Counted from the first letter of the stretch, positions 17,637 through 28,890 are shown. The stretch: 64,000 nt of DNA from Nostoc spongiaeforme FACHB-130 (GCF_014698475.1 NZ_JACJTB010000004.1:62001-126000); one strand, 5' to 3'. Program-made: numbers and translations. Notes: generated by a model from the letters alone, not told the origin.

Positions 17637-20321
17637 ATGCTAGGAAATGAGTGGGAAAAAATACGTCACCTGTTGGTTGTCCAAGACTTACAAGGACAAA
17701 GAACCATCCCACTACAAGAAACCACTTATTCCATTGGTCGAGATTCCAGAAATGCAATTGTGCTGCGATCGCGTTCCGTATCAAGACAACACGCCATTTT
17801 ACTGCGTGTGACTCTTCCGGAAACTGACCAGTATGGTTTTCGGATTATTGATGGCAACTTTAAGGGTAAGTCTAGTACTAATGGCTTATACGTCAATGGA
17901 ATGAAATGCGTTTCCCATAATCTTCAGCATGGAGATTTGATTGCCTTTGGGAATAATCAAGTCCAAGCTAAATACTATGCGATTTCTCATATTTCGGAAA
18001 AAGCTTTTTCCGAAAGTGGTGATATTGAAAACATATCAGATTTTCTCTTAGAACATGCTCATGCCGCCAATCCTTTTCCTACCTTAGCGGTTGATCCTAA
18101 CTTTGAAGCAGCCAGTGAAACTGCACTAGCACGTCTAGCATCGTTCCCAGAACTTATTCCTAACCCAATTATTGAGATGGATTTGGGAGGAACAATCACT
18201 TATCTCAATCCTGCTGCATCGGCGAAATTTCCCAAGATTCGAGAAATTGGTAACAAGCATCCTGTACTGACGGGGTTACTCAATGCCTTGGAAGATCATC
18301 AGCTAAATTCCTTTTCCCGTGAGATCACGGTTGATCAGGAAGTGTTTGAACAATGTATCCATTACTTACCAGAAAGTGACTTAATTAGAACATTTATAGT
18401 TAGGGATATTACAGAGCAGAAGCAAGCAGAAGCAGAATTGCGTCAACGCGATCGCCTATTGCAAGCAGTAGCCGAGGCTGCTAACTATTTGCTAGTGGAA
18501 ATGAATTACGAAACTGGCATAGATAAAGCTTTAGCTGTACTAGGAGAAGCTGCCAAAGCTGATCGCGCCTATTTATTTAAAAACCATCGCCATTCAGATA
18601 CAGGCGAAATAGCCCTTAGCTTGCAATTTATCTGGACAAGAACAAATTTAACTGCATCTCGCTTTCACTGGCAAAATCAACTTTATCAATCTTCAGAACT
18701 AGCGCGTTGGTATGCCACACTCTCTTGCGGAAAATCGATTAGTGGTAATATCCGAGAGTTTCCGGTAGCAGAACAAAAGCTACTAGCAAGAGATGGAATT
18801 CAATCCTTGCTTTTAGTTCCCTTACGGCTAGAAGATGAGTTTTGGGGTTGTATTGGTTTAGCCGATTGTACTCATGAGCGTACTTGGTCAAGACATGAGG
18901 AATCAACGCTTTTAACAATGGCGGCTAGTATTAGCGGTGCTTGGCAGCGTCAACAAGTAGAAGAAAAAATCCGCTACCAAGCACTCCACGATATGCTGAC
19001 AGGCTTACCCAACCGTTTCTTTTTTAATGAAATCTTGGCTAAAGCCATATCCAACGCCACACGCAATCGTGAAAGTTTAGCAGTGATGTTTCTGGATTTA
19101 GACCGCTTTAAAGTGATAAATGATACATTAGGACATACTATCGGGGACAGATTATTAGAAATTGTGGCGCAAAGGCTCAAAGAATCTCTCAGAGAAGGAG
19201 ATACTGTCGCTCGTTGGGGAGGAGACGAATTTACAATTTTGCTGCCGCATATTAAATATCTTGATGAAGTAGCTCAAGTAGCCCAAAGAATCCTGCAATC
19301 CTTAGAAAAGATTTTCTGTCTTGATGGCCATGAACTTTACATCAGTGCGAGTATCGGTATTTCTGTTTTTGATGCACACAGCCATGATGTTGAAACCTTA
19401 ATTCAACATGCAGATGCAGCACTGTATTATGCCAAGGATGAAGGTAGAAATAATTATCAGTTTTATACCACTACCCTCAGCGCCAAAACTCCAGAATTGC
19501 TCAATTTAGAAAAAAGCTTGCGCTATGCCGTAGAAAGACAAGAATTGACAGTATATTATCAGCCCCGTGTCAATATTTTGACTGGCAAAATTACTGGGAT
19601 GGAGGCTTTGGTGCGCTGGAAAAACCCAGATATGGGACTAGTCGCACCGAATATATTTATTCCTTTGGCTGAAGAAAGTGGATTAATTATTCCGATTGGT
19701 GCATGGGTATTACGCACAGCTTGTATACAAAATAAAGCCTGGCAAGCAGCAGGTTTGCCACCTTTGACGGTGGCGGTGAATCTTTCACCTAAACAGTTTC
19801 GGCAAGCTACGCTAGTAGAAGATGTGGCTACAATTCTAGCGGAGACAGGATTAGAACCACATTTTTTGGAGTTGGAAATTACCGAATCAACAGCGATCGC
19901 CGATTTAGAATTTACCAGAAATGTTTTACAAAAATTAGAACAAATGGGAGTTCATCTTTCCATTGATGACTTTGGCACTGGACACTCTTCGCTTTCACGG
20001 CTGCAACTTCTACCACTACACAACCTAAAAATTGATCGCTCCTTTATTAAAGAGTTAACCACAGATGTGCGAGTAGCTCATATTGTGAAAGCAATTGTCA
20101 CTTTAGGACGGAGTTTAGGCTTAAGACTCACGGCTGAAGGTGTAGAAAAGCAAGAAGAACTAGATTTCTTAAAATCTATTAATTGTGAGGATGTCCAAGG
20201 TTATTTTTTCTATAAACCAATGCCAGCAGACAAAGCGACAGAAGTGCTGCAAAACAGACATTTTTCTGAACTAGAGGAGAAAAATGGAATAGGGCATAAA
20301 TACGAAAAATCTGAGGTTTGA
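17637..20321 (+). CDS. FHA-PAS-GAF-GGDEF-EAL cyclic-di-GMP protein
   Basis: This 894-residue soluble protein has five modules. An N-terminal FHA domain (about 10-115) has the phosphothreonine-binding residues in YSIGRDSRNAIVL and SVSRQHAIL. A PAS-like domain (about 165-260) and a GAF domain (about 275-425) follow. The GGDEF diguanylate cyclase has intact RWGGDEF near 525. The EAL phosphodiesterase has MEALVRW near 653 and DDFGTGHSSL near 780. Both catalytic signatures are intact, so it could make and break cyclic di-GMP. The FHA domain suggests input from a Ser/Thr kinase; the GAF may bind a ligand or chromophore. It has no transmembrane segment, and a clear ribosome binding site precedes the ATG. 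Confidence 0.92.
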   Translation: MLGNEWEKIRHLLVVQDLQGQRTIPLQETTYSIGRDSRNAIVLRSRSVSRQHAILLRVTLPETDQYGFRIIDGNFKGKSSTNGLYVNGMKCVSHNLQHGDLIAFGNNQVQAKYYAISHISEKAFSESGDIENISDFLLEHAHAANPFPTLAVDPNFEAASETALARLASFPELIPNPIIEMDLGGTITYLNPAASAKFPKIREIGNKHPVLTGLLNALEDHQLNSFSREITVDQEVFEQCIHYLPESDLIRTFIVRDITEQKQAEAELRQRDRLLQAVAEAANYLLVEMNYETGIDKALAVLGEAAKADRAYLFKNHRHSDTGEIALSLQFIWTRTNLTASRFHWQNQLYQSSELARWYATLSCGKSISGNIREFPVAEQKLLARDGIQSLLLVPLRLEDEFWGCIGLADCTHERTWSRHEESTLLTMAASISGAWQRQQVEEKIRYQALHDMLTGLPNRFFFNEILAKAISNATRNRESLAVMFLDLDRFKVINDTLGHTIGDRLLEIVAQRLKESLREGDTVARWGGDEFTILLPHIKYLDEVAQVAQRILQSLEKIFCLDGHELYISASIGISVFDAHSHDVETLIQHADAALYYAKDEGRNNYQFYTTTLSAKTPELLNLEKSLRYAVERQELTVYYQPRVNILTGKITGMEALVRWKNPDMGLVAPNIFIPLAEESGLIIPIGAWVLRTACIQNKAWQAAGLPPLTVAVNLSPKQFRQATLVEDVATILAETGLEPHFLELEITESTAIADLEFTRNVLQKLEQMGVHLSIDDFGTGHSSLSRLQLLPLHNLKIDRSFIKELTTDVRVAHIVKAIVTLGRSLGLRLTAEGVEKQEELDFLKSINCEDVQGYFFYKPMPADKATEVLQNRHFSELEEKNGIGHKYEKSEV

Positions 20322-20390
20322 CAGGCAGGACTTACGCACAAAGGTTATTTGTGAAGAATGGGTGTGAGGGTGTATGGTGTGTAAGGGTTT

Positions 20391-20478
20391 TGAACATCTA
20401 CACCCCTATGGGGAAGTCAAAATTCAAAAGTAAGAGAATTTTTTGACTTGATTTTGCCCCTTCACCCTCTCCCAAACC
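20391..20478 (+). repeat. Dispersed repeat C, copy 1
   Basis: From ACACCCCTATGGGGAAGTCA at 20400 through ATTTTGCCCCTTCACCCTCTCCC the bases match 47941-48047. The other copy carries an extra stretch of short TTGACTTTTAACTT units in the middle. It is non-coding, near the 3' end of the GGDEF-EAL gene. Confidence 0.7.
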
Positions 20479-20608
20479 TTTGATTTTGCTCAGTCCTCAT
20501 AAATTAAGAGTAAACCCTGAGATTATTTCGGACAGAATAGCTATCTAGTGAGTAAATTGGGTATATATCCAGAAAGTTTTTCTGTTTCAACCTAACCCAC
20601 ATATCGGA

Positions 20609-21091
20609 ATGAGAGAACATTATCGAGATTTCTTAATTCGTAACTGGGAAAAGGGCGATCGCACCAGGGCGGCCGCAGTCATCAGTTATGTATTATCAGA
20701 ATACGGGTTGGGTTGGGAACCCAACGGTGCTGACCGAGATGTATTGCAAGTAGAAGAATGTTACTTAGCAACAGGCGGTGAGTTTTGGGTAATTGAACAC
20801 CAAAGCCAGATAGTTGGTACTGGGGCATATTACCCCATAAATCGTGGGGAAAAGGCTGTGGAAATTCGCAAAATGTATCTTTTACCAAGTGTCCGGGGTA
20901 TCGGCTTAGGGAAATATTTGTTACAACAGCTAGAAGCAGCGATCGCTAACCGTGGTTTTCAGCAAATTTGGATTGAAACAGCCAGCATATTAGTAGAAGC
21001 CGTCAAGTTATACGAAAGTCATGGTTATCAACCAGAAACGGGTGTGGAAACTGCACGATGCGATCGCTTGTATGTTAAATATCTAGACTAA
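20609..21091 (+). CDS. GNAT N-acetyltransferase
   Basis: The 160-residue protein is a GNAT-fold acyltransferase. The acetyl-CoA pyrophosphate-binding motif appears as RKMYLLPSVRGIGLGKYLLQQL at about residues 87-108, with the R/Q-x-x-G-x-G/A loop as RGIGLG. A C-terminal motif LYESHGYQPET follows. It should move an acetyl group to an amine on an unknown substrate. It lies five bases before the comF-like gene on the same strand, so the two are probably cotranscribed, but no functional link is evident. Confidence 0.85.
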   Translation: MREHYRDFLIRNWEKGDRTRAAAVISYVLSEYGLGWEPNGADRDVLQVEECYLATGGEFWVIEHQSQIVGTGAYYPINRGEKAVEIRKMYLLPSVRGIGLGKYLLQQLEAAIANRGFQQIWIETASILVEAVKLYESHGYQPETGVETARCDRLYVKYLD

Positions 21092-21096
21092 TTTCC

Positions 21097-21801
21097 ATGC
21101 CCAATTGGAAGAATCATGTTCAAGATTTTCTGAACCTGTTTTTACAGTCCCATTGTCCTTTGTGTCAGCGAAGTACATCTGATACTTTGTGTGTATACTG
21201 TGCTAGACAACTACTCAACTGTGGTCAAAAAAATCCTGCTGCATCATGGCAAGGTGCAATTCCGATATTTGGTTGGGGTGTGTATGGTGGAAGTCTCAAA
21301 CGTGCGATCGCTGTGATGAAATATGAAAACCAACCGAATATTGCCCGTATTTTAGGTACATGGTTGGGTGAAGCATGGTTATTAAACTCACCTCAGCGTC
21401 ATACCCAACTGTTAGTTGTACCTATACCCATGCACCCACAAAAGCAAAAGCAACGTGGCTATAATCAAGCCGCGTTAATTGCTGAAAGCTTCTGCCAGAC
21501 AACTAAGTTAAAATTAAATTTAAATGGTTTGGAGAGGGTGCGGGAAACTCAAGCGCAGTTTGGTTTATCGGTATCTGAACGCGAAAAAAACTTAGCTGAA
21601 GCATTTGCTGTGGGAAAAGAATTTCGTCGTCAATGTCTCAGTACTCCAGTATTGTTAATAGATGATATTTACACTACTGGCGCAACTACCAAATCTGCCG
21701 TACAAACACTTAGCCAGTCGGGAATTACCGTGTTGGGGTTAGCTGCGGTGGCGATCGCCATCAAAGACCAACATACTAGTTCCTCTGCGAGTCATATCTG
21801 A
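21097..21801 (+). CDS. ComF family phosphoribosyltransferase-like protein
   Basis: The 234-residue protein has the ComF layout. An N-terminal zinc knuckle has CPLC near residue 21 and CVYC near residue 32. A phosphoribosyltransferase domain follows, with the PRPP-binding motif VLLIDDIYTTGATT near residue 187. The family includes the DNA-uptake protein ComFC, needed for natural transformation in many bacteria, alongside members of unknown role. Cyanobacteria are often naturally competent, so a role in DNA uptake is plausible but not shown. It starts five bases after the GNAT gene stop. Confidence 0.85.
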   Translation: MPNWKNHVQDFLNLFLQSHCPLCQRSTSDTLCVYCARQLLNCGQKNPAASWQGAIPIFGWGVYGGSLKRAIAVMKYENQPNIARILGTWLGEAWLLNSPQRHTQLLVVPIPMHPQKQKQRGYNQAALIAESFCQTTKLKLNLNGLERVRETQAQFGLSVSEREKNLAEAFAVGKEFRRQCLSTPVLLIDDIYTTGATTKSAVQTLSQSGITVLGLAAVAIAIKDQHTSSSASHI

Positions 21802-21852
21802 CAAATCTATAATTAAGCGAATACCTTGTGTGTGGCAACACAGTCTGAGATT

Positions 21853-22308
21853 ATGAGTAAAGCTTTTACAGCAAGTTTCAAAAGATTCATCACTGTTCCT
21901 ACTATTTTTCTGACAATTAGTATCAGTGCAACAGCAGCATTCGCCCAAAGCAAGTTGTACAGTCCAATTCCGTTAACTAATTTGACAGAACTTTCCGATA
22001 CACTCTCGGAAAAAGATATACCCACAGGACAGGGTGGATTTGCTCGTGACTATACAGTTAAATTGAATAAAGGTGATAATCTAGCCGTTGATTTATCTTC
22101 GGAAAACTTTGACTGCATTATTACTCTGTTAGCACCAGATGGTTCAACGGTGGCTGAAAATGATGATGGCCCCGATGGTACTAGTAACTCTCTACTATTT
22201 ACCCGCATCAACGAAACAGGAATATATATTATCCGCGTTCGCTCTTTTGGAGAAACTGGCGTGGGAAACTTTAAACTGAAGGTAACAAAATTGCAACCGA
22301 TTAAGTAA
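21853..22308 (+). CDS. Exported protein with PPC domain
   Basis: The 151-residue product has a signal peptide ending near ATAAFAQ (about residue 32), then a single bacterial pre-peptidase C-terminal (PPC) domain of about 85 residues with segments such as AVDLSSENFDCIITLLAPDG and GIYIIRVRSFG. PPC domains usually flank secreted peptidases and probably help folding or binding; here the domain stands alone. The ATG at 21853 gives a good signal peptide, and an in-frame TTG at 21826 would add nine residues. It should be periplasmic or secreted. Confidence 0.8.
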   Translation: MSKAFTASFKRFITVPTIFLTISISATAAFAQSKLYSPIPLTNLTELSDTLSEKDIPTGQGGFARDYTVKLNKGDNLAVDLSSENFDCIITLLAPDGSTVAENDDGPDGTSNSLLFTRINETGIYIIRVRSFGETGVGNFKLKVTKLQPIK

Positions 22309-22317
22309 GTATAAACA

Positions 22318-22462
22318 AGGGGCTAGAGGCTAGGGACTAGAGATTTGTATTTTTTCCTCAGCACTCAGCATTTTATCAAGTCAGTTATTGATGAAAAAAT
22401 CTTCTACAAAAAATCAAAAATTTTCTTGTCTAGCCTCTAAACCATAGCCTCTAGCCTCTTTC
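22318..22462. repeat. Inverted GCTAGAGGCTA-type repeat between convergent genes
   Basis: GGGGCTAGAGGCTAGG near 22319 faces CATAGCCTCTAGCCTC near 22443, forming arms of an inverted repeat that encloses CTCAGCACTCAGCA units. A related GGCTAGAGGCTAAGGGCTAG occurs at 31256-31275. It lies between convergent genes and could act as a terminator, though its main character is that of dispersed repeats. Confidence 0.5.
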
Positions 22463-22467
22463 TCTCC

Positions 22468-23241
22468 TTAAAATCCAGTTAACACACAGAGAAATAAGGC
22501 TTCTGTCCACTCGACTACTGCACCATAGGTATCGCCTGTGTGTCCGCCTAATTTGTGATTAAACCATAGACCTGTGAGAAAGGCGATCGCACTGCCAGCA
22601 AGTATCATTGTTAGTGCGAGAAATAAGTGCTGGCTATCTATCAACCACAGTAAACCACTCACACTCAACAGTAACAGCAGTCCCGGAAGGACATCTTTAT
22701 AGGAACGAATGGCTTCTTTATGAAATGCTCCTTTACCCGTAGGTTTCAGGTAAGGATATCGCAATATTGCTAGTTGTTGTCCCCAACGCCCCCAACCGCA
22801 AGCCGCCATTAAGATTAACCAACGGTGAGCTTCAATTTCTGTTAAGGCTACTGTTTTTAATAATACTATGGCGATCGCTGTCATTGCCCCAAACGCACCA
22901 GTGGCACTATCTGTCATCACTTCCAACCGCCTTTCGGGATTGCCTACTGCTAAACCATCCGATGTATCCATTGCACCATCTAAGTGCAATCCTCCAGTCA
23001 AAGCAATCCCAGCACAAATAACTAAAGCTGTGCGGGTTAATACTGGGATGCTTAAATAATTCATACTAGTGTCAAGTAGCCCTAAAATTCCGCCAATTAC
23101 TAACCCTACTAGTGGTGCAAAGCGAGATACTCCCTGAAAATTTAAGCCATTAATATTAGGAAAAGGCACAGTACTGTAAAATATTACACTAGCTATAAAG
23201 TTATACAGCGATGTTTTCCACCACTGAAAAAATTTTGTCAT
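22468..23241 (-). CDS. cobS: Adenosylcobinamide-GDP ribazoletransferase
   Basis: The 257-residue product is cobalamin synthase CobS (CobV). It shows the family's conserved hydrophilic loop [21 protein letters not shown] at about residues 83-103, with the DGAxDxxDG metal/substrate motif, set among about six transmembrane helices, and a C-terminal [11 protein letters not shown] motif near 233. It joins alpha-ribazole to adenosylcobinamide-GDP, the last step in assembling cobalamin or pseudocobalamin, in the membrane. No cobalamin riboswitch box is visible in the 376 bases upstream. Confidence 0.95.
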   Translation of the reverse strand: MTKFFQWWKTSLYNFIASVIFYSTVPFPNINGLNFQGVSRFAPLVGLVIGGILGLLDTSMNYLSIPVLTRTALVICAGIALTGGLHLDGAMDTSDGLAVGNPERRLEVMTDSATGAFGAMTAIAIVLLKTVALTEIEAHRWLILMAACGWGRWGQQLAILRYPYLKPTGKGAFHKEAIRSYKDVLPGLLLLLSVSGLLWLIDSQHLFLALTMILAGSAIAFLTGLWFNHKLGGHTGDTYGAVVEWTEALFLCVLTGF

Positions 23242-23617
23242 TTTAGTTACTTTTATCGAGAAAATATTTCAGGGATAATTCAGGGATAATTATTGATTAC
23301 TGTGGTACAACCACTAGTAGATAAGTTTAAAGCTTTGGATAAGATAGCTATTAGTTTACAGACTCTGCTGAAAAATTTTGTTATGCTGGACTCGTTAAGC
23401 TAATTTTTCTAGCTTGCAATGATAACATAAAAAAATAAATTTAACAACGTAAAGCTAGTACAGCATTTTGTGTATTCATTAGCGAACAAATTAGATCGAG
23501 AGTATTGAAGCGATCGCGCCACAAAATTGATATTTTTTAAATGTAGGGAACTAATTAAGCTATTAATTTAAGTTTTTTTAGCTGTGTTCTCATCTTTTTC
23601 CTCTCTTTAAATTTCCT
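23242..23617. other. Divergent intergenic between cobS and a conserved unknown
   Basis: I find no gene or RNA here. A direct repeat CAGGGATAATT occurs twice at 23270-23291, close to the cobS start on the other strand. I searched for a cobalamin riboswitch box (CAGTGGC on this strand) and did not see one. Confidence 0.5.
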
Positions 23618-24070
23618 ATGAGTCATCATCTACCCGATACCAGGATACCGGCTCCGTGCATTGTTGACACGGGCGTGATTGTAAATAAACTCGACATGCG
23701 GCGATTACTTTCTGATTTAGGTCGAGTTCACTATATGTACACCCACGGAGAGCAGGTAGTCAGCGAGGGTGAAGGAGATGTCATAGAAGTATTCGCTAAT
23801 CCCCAGCGTTCGACTTTAGTAGCTAACAGTGCGCTTTATTTAAACGTGTATAGTTTTGATTGTATTGAATTAAAGCAGTTGTCCCAACAAGAAACTTGCT
23901 TTGATTTGATGCAAGAAGGAATGTGTCTGCGCTTAATACCCCTCACAACCCCTATACAAGAGCGTCGAGAGAAAACCTTCAACGTCAGCGCCATCGAAGC
24001 CATGATGGAACAAGTCCTCTCTGCTAAATGGGATGCAGAAATGGATGATGACTGCACTGATTCGTTTTAG
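23618..24070 (+). CDS. Conserved cyanobacterial protein of unknown function
   Basis: The 150-residue soluble protein resembles conserved uncharacterised proteins of cyanobacteria. It has a beta-rich central part (VVSEGEGDVIEVFANPQRSTLV), a basic RLIPLTTPIQERREKTF stretch and an acidic tail (DAEMDDDCTDSF). There is no signal peptide, transmembrane helix or known catalytic motif. It is monocistronic and about 160 bases before tgt on the same strand. I cannot assign a function. Confidence 0.7.
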   Translation: MSHHLPDTRIPAPCIVDTGVIVNKLDMRRLLSDLGRVHYMYTHGEQVVSEGEGDVIEVFANPQRSTLVANSALYLNVYSFDCIELKQLSQQETCFDLMQEGMCLRLIPLTTPIQERREKTFNVSAIEAMMEQVLSAKWDAEMDDDCTDSF

Positions 24071-24206
24071 ATAAAATGGTTTTTTGTCATTGGTCATCTG
24101 TCATTAGTAGAGGTGCAAATTTTTAGGTTTGTGTGATGTGAACTAATAGTATTAAGAATTGCTATAACCAAGGACACAGGACAACTCACCAATGACAATC
24201 ACTTAG

Positions 24207-25349
<1,143 letters not shown>

Positions 25350-25353
25350 GGTT

Positions 25354-25653
25354 ATGGAGCAATTAACACTACCAGATATTCTCACTCTCGAAGAAGCCTC
25401 TGCATATTTAAGACTACCCATTGAAACAGTTGTGCATCAAGCTACTTTGGGTAATATTCCAGGGCGCAAAATTGAAGATGACTGGAGATTTTTAAAGGTG
25501 GCGATTGATGACTGGCTACGTTATCAAAGTAGTCGAGCGATTCTTCTGCAACAAGCAGGAAGTTTAGCAGATGATGATTCAATAGCAGAATTGAGAAACA
25601 CTATTTATCAAGCAAGGGGACGCTCAGAAGTTGATGCGGAGTCTGAAAGTTAA
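25354..25653 (+). CDS. Excisionase-type HTH antitoxin
   Basis: The 99-residue protein has an N-terminal MerR/excisionase-like helix-turn-helix (LTLEEASAYLRLPIETVV, about residues 11-28, then PGRKIEDDWRF) and a flexible acidic C-terminus. Its last stop base is the first base of the ATG of the next gene, a PIN-domain toxin, so the two are translationally coupled. Such HTH proteins act as antitoxins that bind the toxin and repress the operon. It lies four bases after tgt, so the pair sits inside a housekeeping operon. Confidence 0.78.
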   Translation: MEQLTLPDILTLEEASAYLRLPIETVVHQATLGNIPGRKIEDDWRFLKVAIDDWLRYQSSRAILLQQAGSLADDDSIAELRNTIYQARGRSEVDAESES

Positions 25654-26072
25654 TGTATCTGCTTGATACTGACACACTTACATATCTTTATGCTGGAAAT
25701 GCTAATGTGGTTGAGCGTTTGAGGTCTGTAAATGATCCCGAAGTTGGCATTACCATTATTACGAAAGCAGAAGTTTTGCGTGGCAGGATTGAATATCTTT
25801 TAAAAGCCAATTCAGGAGTAGATTTACTCAAGGCGCAATCTCTTCTATTTCGTACAGAAGAACTACTCAGCCAACTTTTGATTGTACCCGTCAGTCAAGC
25901 CGCATCAGAACAGTTTGAGCGTTTACGTATCATCCCGAAATTCCGAAAAATAGGACGAGCCGATTTATTGATTGCTAGTATTGCCCTCTCTAATCAAGCT
26001 ACGTTAGTAACAAGAAACCTTCGCCATTTTAGACAGATTCCTGGTGTACAAGTAGTAAATTGGGTTGACTAA
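25653..26072 (+). CDS. PIN-domain RNase toxin, VapC-like
   Basis: The 139-residue protein is an intact PIN-domain ribonuclease. The acidic residues that bind the catalytic metal are in place: Asp in LLDTDTLTYLY at the start, Glu in TKAEVLRGR near residue 38, and Asp in RADLLIASIAL near residue 108. VapC toxins cleave tRNA or rRNA and are held in check by the antitoxin encoded upstream, here overlapping by one base. It is followed by an aminotransferase gene starting one base after its stop. Confidence 0.87.
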   Translation: MYLLDTDTLTYLYAGNANVVERLRSVNDPEVGITIITKAEVLRGRIEYLLKANSGVDLLKAQSLLFRTEELLSQLLIVPVSQAASEQFERLRIIPKFRKIGRADLLIASIALSNQATLVTRNLRHFRQIPGVQVVNWVD

Positions 26073-26073
26073 A

Positions 26074-26907
26074 GTGGGTGGAGTTATTTATTGGTACAAC
26101 GGTAAATTAATCGAATCTCAAACCCTAGAATTAGATATTAACGATCCGGGGTTACTTTATGGTGCAACGGTATTTACTACACTGCGGGTTTATGAAAATT
26201 CTCTCGATAGTAGTTTAACCAACTGGCAGGCACACTGCGATCGCCTCAAGTTGAGTTTACAAGCCTTTGCTTGGCAACAACCAGATTGGCAGCGCATATA
26301 TCAAGGCGCACAAATTCTCATCCAACATTTCCCCGTTCTCAGAATTACCTTGTTTCCTGATGGTAGGGAATGGATAATTGGCAGAAATTTACCAGTAGAT
26401 TTAACAGAAAAGCAACAAAATGGGGTGAAATGCGCCATTGCACAACCAGAATTTTCCCGCAACTTGCCTTCTCATAAAACAGGTAATTATTTAGGTGCTT
26501 GGTTAGCGAAAAATAGTGTGCAGAACTTAGCCGCCCAAGAAGCGATTTTAGTTGATGGGGCAGGTAATTGGTTAGAAACCACAACTGGCAATCTTTGGGG
26601 ATGGCAATATGGTAGGTGGTGGACACCGCCCTTAGATGTAGGGATTTTACCCGGAATTGGGCGATCGCAAATTATTCAATGGCTGGAAAATCAGCAGATA
26701 CAAGTGCGAGAAGAACCTTGGACACCCCAGTTAGTCACGGGATTTGAAGCGATCGCCTACACTAATAGTGTGGTAGAAATTATCCCCATTCATACCGTTG
26801 AGCAAGCTTCAGGGTCGCTACAATATAATCCCTACCATACGAATTTTCAACAAATTAGGAGACTTTTTAGCATGACAGACACATCATTTTGGTATACCTT
26901 AAAATAA
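26074..26907 (+). CDS. Class IV aminotransferase, probable aminodeoxychorismate lyase
   Basis: The 277-residue protein is a PLP-dependent fold-type IV enzyme. The Schiff-base lysine fits the segment FSRNLPSHKTGNYLG near residue 131, and the cofactor-binding ETTTGNLWG motif lies near residue 170. Family members are 4-amino-4-deoxychorismate lyase (PabC, folate pathway), branched-chain aminotransferase and D-amino-acid aminotransferase; its length and overall character best fit PabC-like proteins of cyanobacteria. GTG at 26074 sits one base after the VapC stop; a TTG at 26065 inside vapC is the alternative. Coupling to the toxin-antitoxin pair is positional only. Confidence 0.75.
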   Translation: MGGVIYWYNGKLIESQTLELDINDPGLLYGATVFTTLRVYENSLDSSLTNWQAHCDRLKLSLQAFAWQQPDWQRIYQGAQILIQHFPVLRITLFPDGREWIIGRNLPVDLTEKQQNGVKCAIAQPEFSRNLPSHKTGNYLGAWLAKNSVQNLAAQEAILVDGAGNWLETTTGNLWGWQYGRWWTPPLDVGILPGIGRSQIIQWLENQQIQVREEPWTPQLVTGFEAIAYTNSVVEIIPIHTVEQASGSLQYNPYHTNFQQIRRLFSMTDTSFWYTLK

Positions 26908-26985
26908 GTTAACATAATTCTTAATAATCCCCTCTCATACAGAGACACTCCGCGAAAGCACAGAAAATACAGGAGATAGACCTCA

Positions 26986-28824
26986 GTGAATAAAAGATGG
27001 AGAAATGCGGGGCTGTACGCACTACTGTTTATTGTTGTCATTGCGCTAGGAACAGCATTTTTTGACAAACAGCCACAAAACACACAAACATGGCGCTACA
27101 GTCAATTTATTCAAGAAGTTGAAAAAGGTAGAGTTACACAAGTTAGGCTGAGTGCAGATCGTTCTACAGCGATCGTTAAGTCTCAGGATGGAACTAATAT
27201 TAAAGTTACATTAGTCAACGACCCTGACCTGATTAACACTCTCACTTCAAAAGGCGTTGATATTTCTGTATTGCCTCAAACCGATGAAGGCTTTTGGTTT
27301 AAAGCACTGAGCAGTTTATTTTTCCCTGTACTGCTGTTAGTTGGTTTATTTTTCTTACTCCGTCGCGCTCAAAGCGGCCCCGGTAGCCAAGCAATGAACT
27401 TTGGTAAATCCAAAGCTAGAGTCCAAATGGAACCGCAAACTCAGGTGACATTTGGTGATGTTGCTGGTATTGATCAAGCCAAGCTCGAATTAAACGAAGT
27501 TGTAGACTTTCTGAAAAACGCCGATCGCTTTACCGCAGTCGGTGCCAAAATTCCTAAAGGAGTATTATTAGTCGGCCCTCCAGGTACAGGTAAAACCCTC
27601 CTCGCTCGTGCTGTGGCTGGGGAAGCTGGTGTACCTTTCTTCTCTATCTCTGGTTCCGAATTTGTGGAAATGTTCGTGGGTGTGGGTGCTTCCCGCGTCC
27701 GTGATTTATTTGAACAAGCTAAATCTAATGCTCCTTGTATCGTCTTCATCGATGAAATTGACGCAGTTGGTCGTCAACGGGGTGCCGGTTTAGGCGGTGG
27801 TAACGATGAACGGGAACAAACCCTCAACCAATTACTCACCGAAATGGATGGTTTTGAAGGTAACACAGGTATCATCATCATTGCTGCTACCAACCGTCCC
27901 GACGTATTAGACGCAGCATTATTACGTCCTGGTCGCTTCGACCGTCAAGTTGTCGTAGACCGTCCCGACTACGCTGGACGTAGCGAAATCCTCAAAGTTC
28001 ACGCCCGTGGCAAAACCTTAGCTAAAGATGTGGACTTGGATAAAATTGCGCGTCGTACCCCAGGTTTCACAGGTGCAGATTTATCTAACTTGCTCAACGA
28101 AGCCGCAATTTTGGCAGCACGCCGCAACTTAACCGAAATTTCGATGGATGAAATCAATGATGCCATCGATCGCGTGTTAGCTGGCCCAGAAAAGAAAGAC
28201 CGGGTAATGAGCGAAAAACGCAAGACCTTGGTAGCTTATCACGAAGCTGGTCACGCCTTAGTTGGTGCATTGATGCCCGACTATGACCCAGTACAAAAGA
28301 TTAGTATTATTCCTCGCGGTCGTGCAGGTGGTTTAACTTGGTTCACCCCCAGCGAAGACCGGATGGACACTGGTTTATACAGTCGCTCCTATCTTGAAAA
28401 TCAGATGGCTGTGGCATTAGGTGGTCGTTTAGCCGAAGAAATTATCTTTGGTGAAGAAGAAGTTACCACAGGTGCTTCTAACGACCTACAGCAAGTAGCA
28501 AGAGTAGCCCGTCAAATGATCACTCGCTTTGGGATGAGCGACAAACTAGGCCCAGTTGCTCTTGGTCGTCAGCAAGGTAATATGTTCCTTGGACGCGATA
28601 TCATGTCAGAGCGCGACTTCTCCGAAGAAACTGCTGCTGCCATTGACGAAGAAGTGCGGAAACTCGTAGATACAGCCTACAACCGCGCCAAAGATGTGTT
28701 AATCAACAACCGTCACATTCTTGATCAGTTAGCCCAAATGCTAGTTGATAAAGAAACAGTAGATGCCGAAGAATTGCAAGAAATCTTGGCAAACAATGAT
28801 GTGAAAACTGCCGCCTTTGCTTAA
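26986..28824 (+). CDS. ftsH: ATP-dependent zinc metalloprotease FtsH
   Basis: The 612-residue protein is a membrane-anchored AAA protease. Two transmembrane helices (about 9-26 and 105-125) flank a short periplasmic or luminal domain. Then come the AAA module with Walker A GPPGTGKT near 196 and Walker [12 protein letters not shown] near 250, the SRH segment with [19 protein letters not shown], and the M41 zinc site HEAGH near 421. Cyanobacterial FtsH complexes degrade photodamaged D1 and other membrane proteins; which of the four paralogues this is cannot be told without alignment. GTG at 26986 is preceded by an AGGAGA ribosome binding site. Confidence 0.95.
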   Translation: MNKRWRNAGLYALLFIVVIALGTAFFDKQPQNTQTWRYSQFIQEVEKGRVTQVRLSADRSTAIVKSQDGTNIKVTLVNDPDLINTLTSKGVDISVLPQTDEGFWFKALSSLFFPVLLLVGLFFLLRRAQSGPGSQAMNFGKSKARVQMEPQTQVTFGDVAGIDQAKLELNEVVDFLKNADRFTAVGAKIPKGVLLVGPPGTGKTLLARAVAGEAGVPFFSISGSEFVEMFVGVGASRVRDLFEQAKSNAPCIVFIDEIDAVGRQRGAGLGGGNDEREQTLNQLLTEMDGFEGNTGIIIIAATNRPDVLDAALLRPGRFDRQVVVDRPDYAGRSEILKVHARGKTLAKDVDLDKIARRTPGFTGADLSNLLNEAAILAARRNLTEISMDEINDAIDRVLAGPEKKDRVMSEKRKTLVAYHEAGHALVGALMPDYDPVQKISIIPRGRAGGLTWFTPSEDRMDTGLYSRSYLENQMAVALGGRLAEEIIFGEEEVTTGASNDLQQVARVARQMITRFGMSDKLGPVALGRQQGNMFLGRDIMSERDFSEETAAAIDEEVRKLVDTAYNRAKDVLINNRHILDQLAQMLVDKETVDAEELQEILANNDVKTAAFA

Positions 28825-28856
28825 TCAACTGCGGTAATCATCTAAAATTTGGATTT

Positions 28857-28890
28857 GGGGTAGTTCTGAAAAAGAATTACCCCATTTTTT
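28857..28890 (+). terminator. Intrinsic terminator of ftsH
   Basis: GGGGTAGTTCT pairs with the facing AGAATTACCCC (one G-T wobble) across a short A-rich loop and is followed by ATTTTTTC. It lies 33 bases after the ftsH stop. Stem, loop and U tract all fit a factor-independent terminator. Confidence 0.8.

Noticed and set aside
23242-23617. A possible cobalamin riboswitch upstream of cobS
   Set aside because: The conserved B12 box and the paired stems were not found on the relevant strand.
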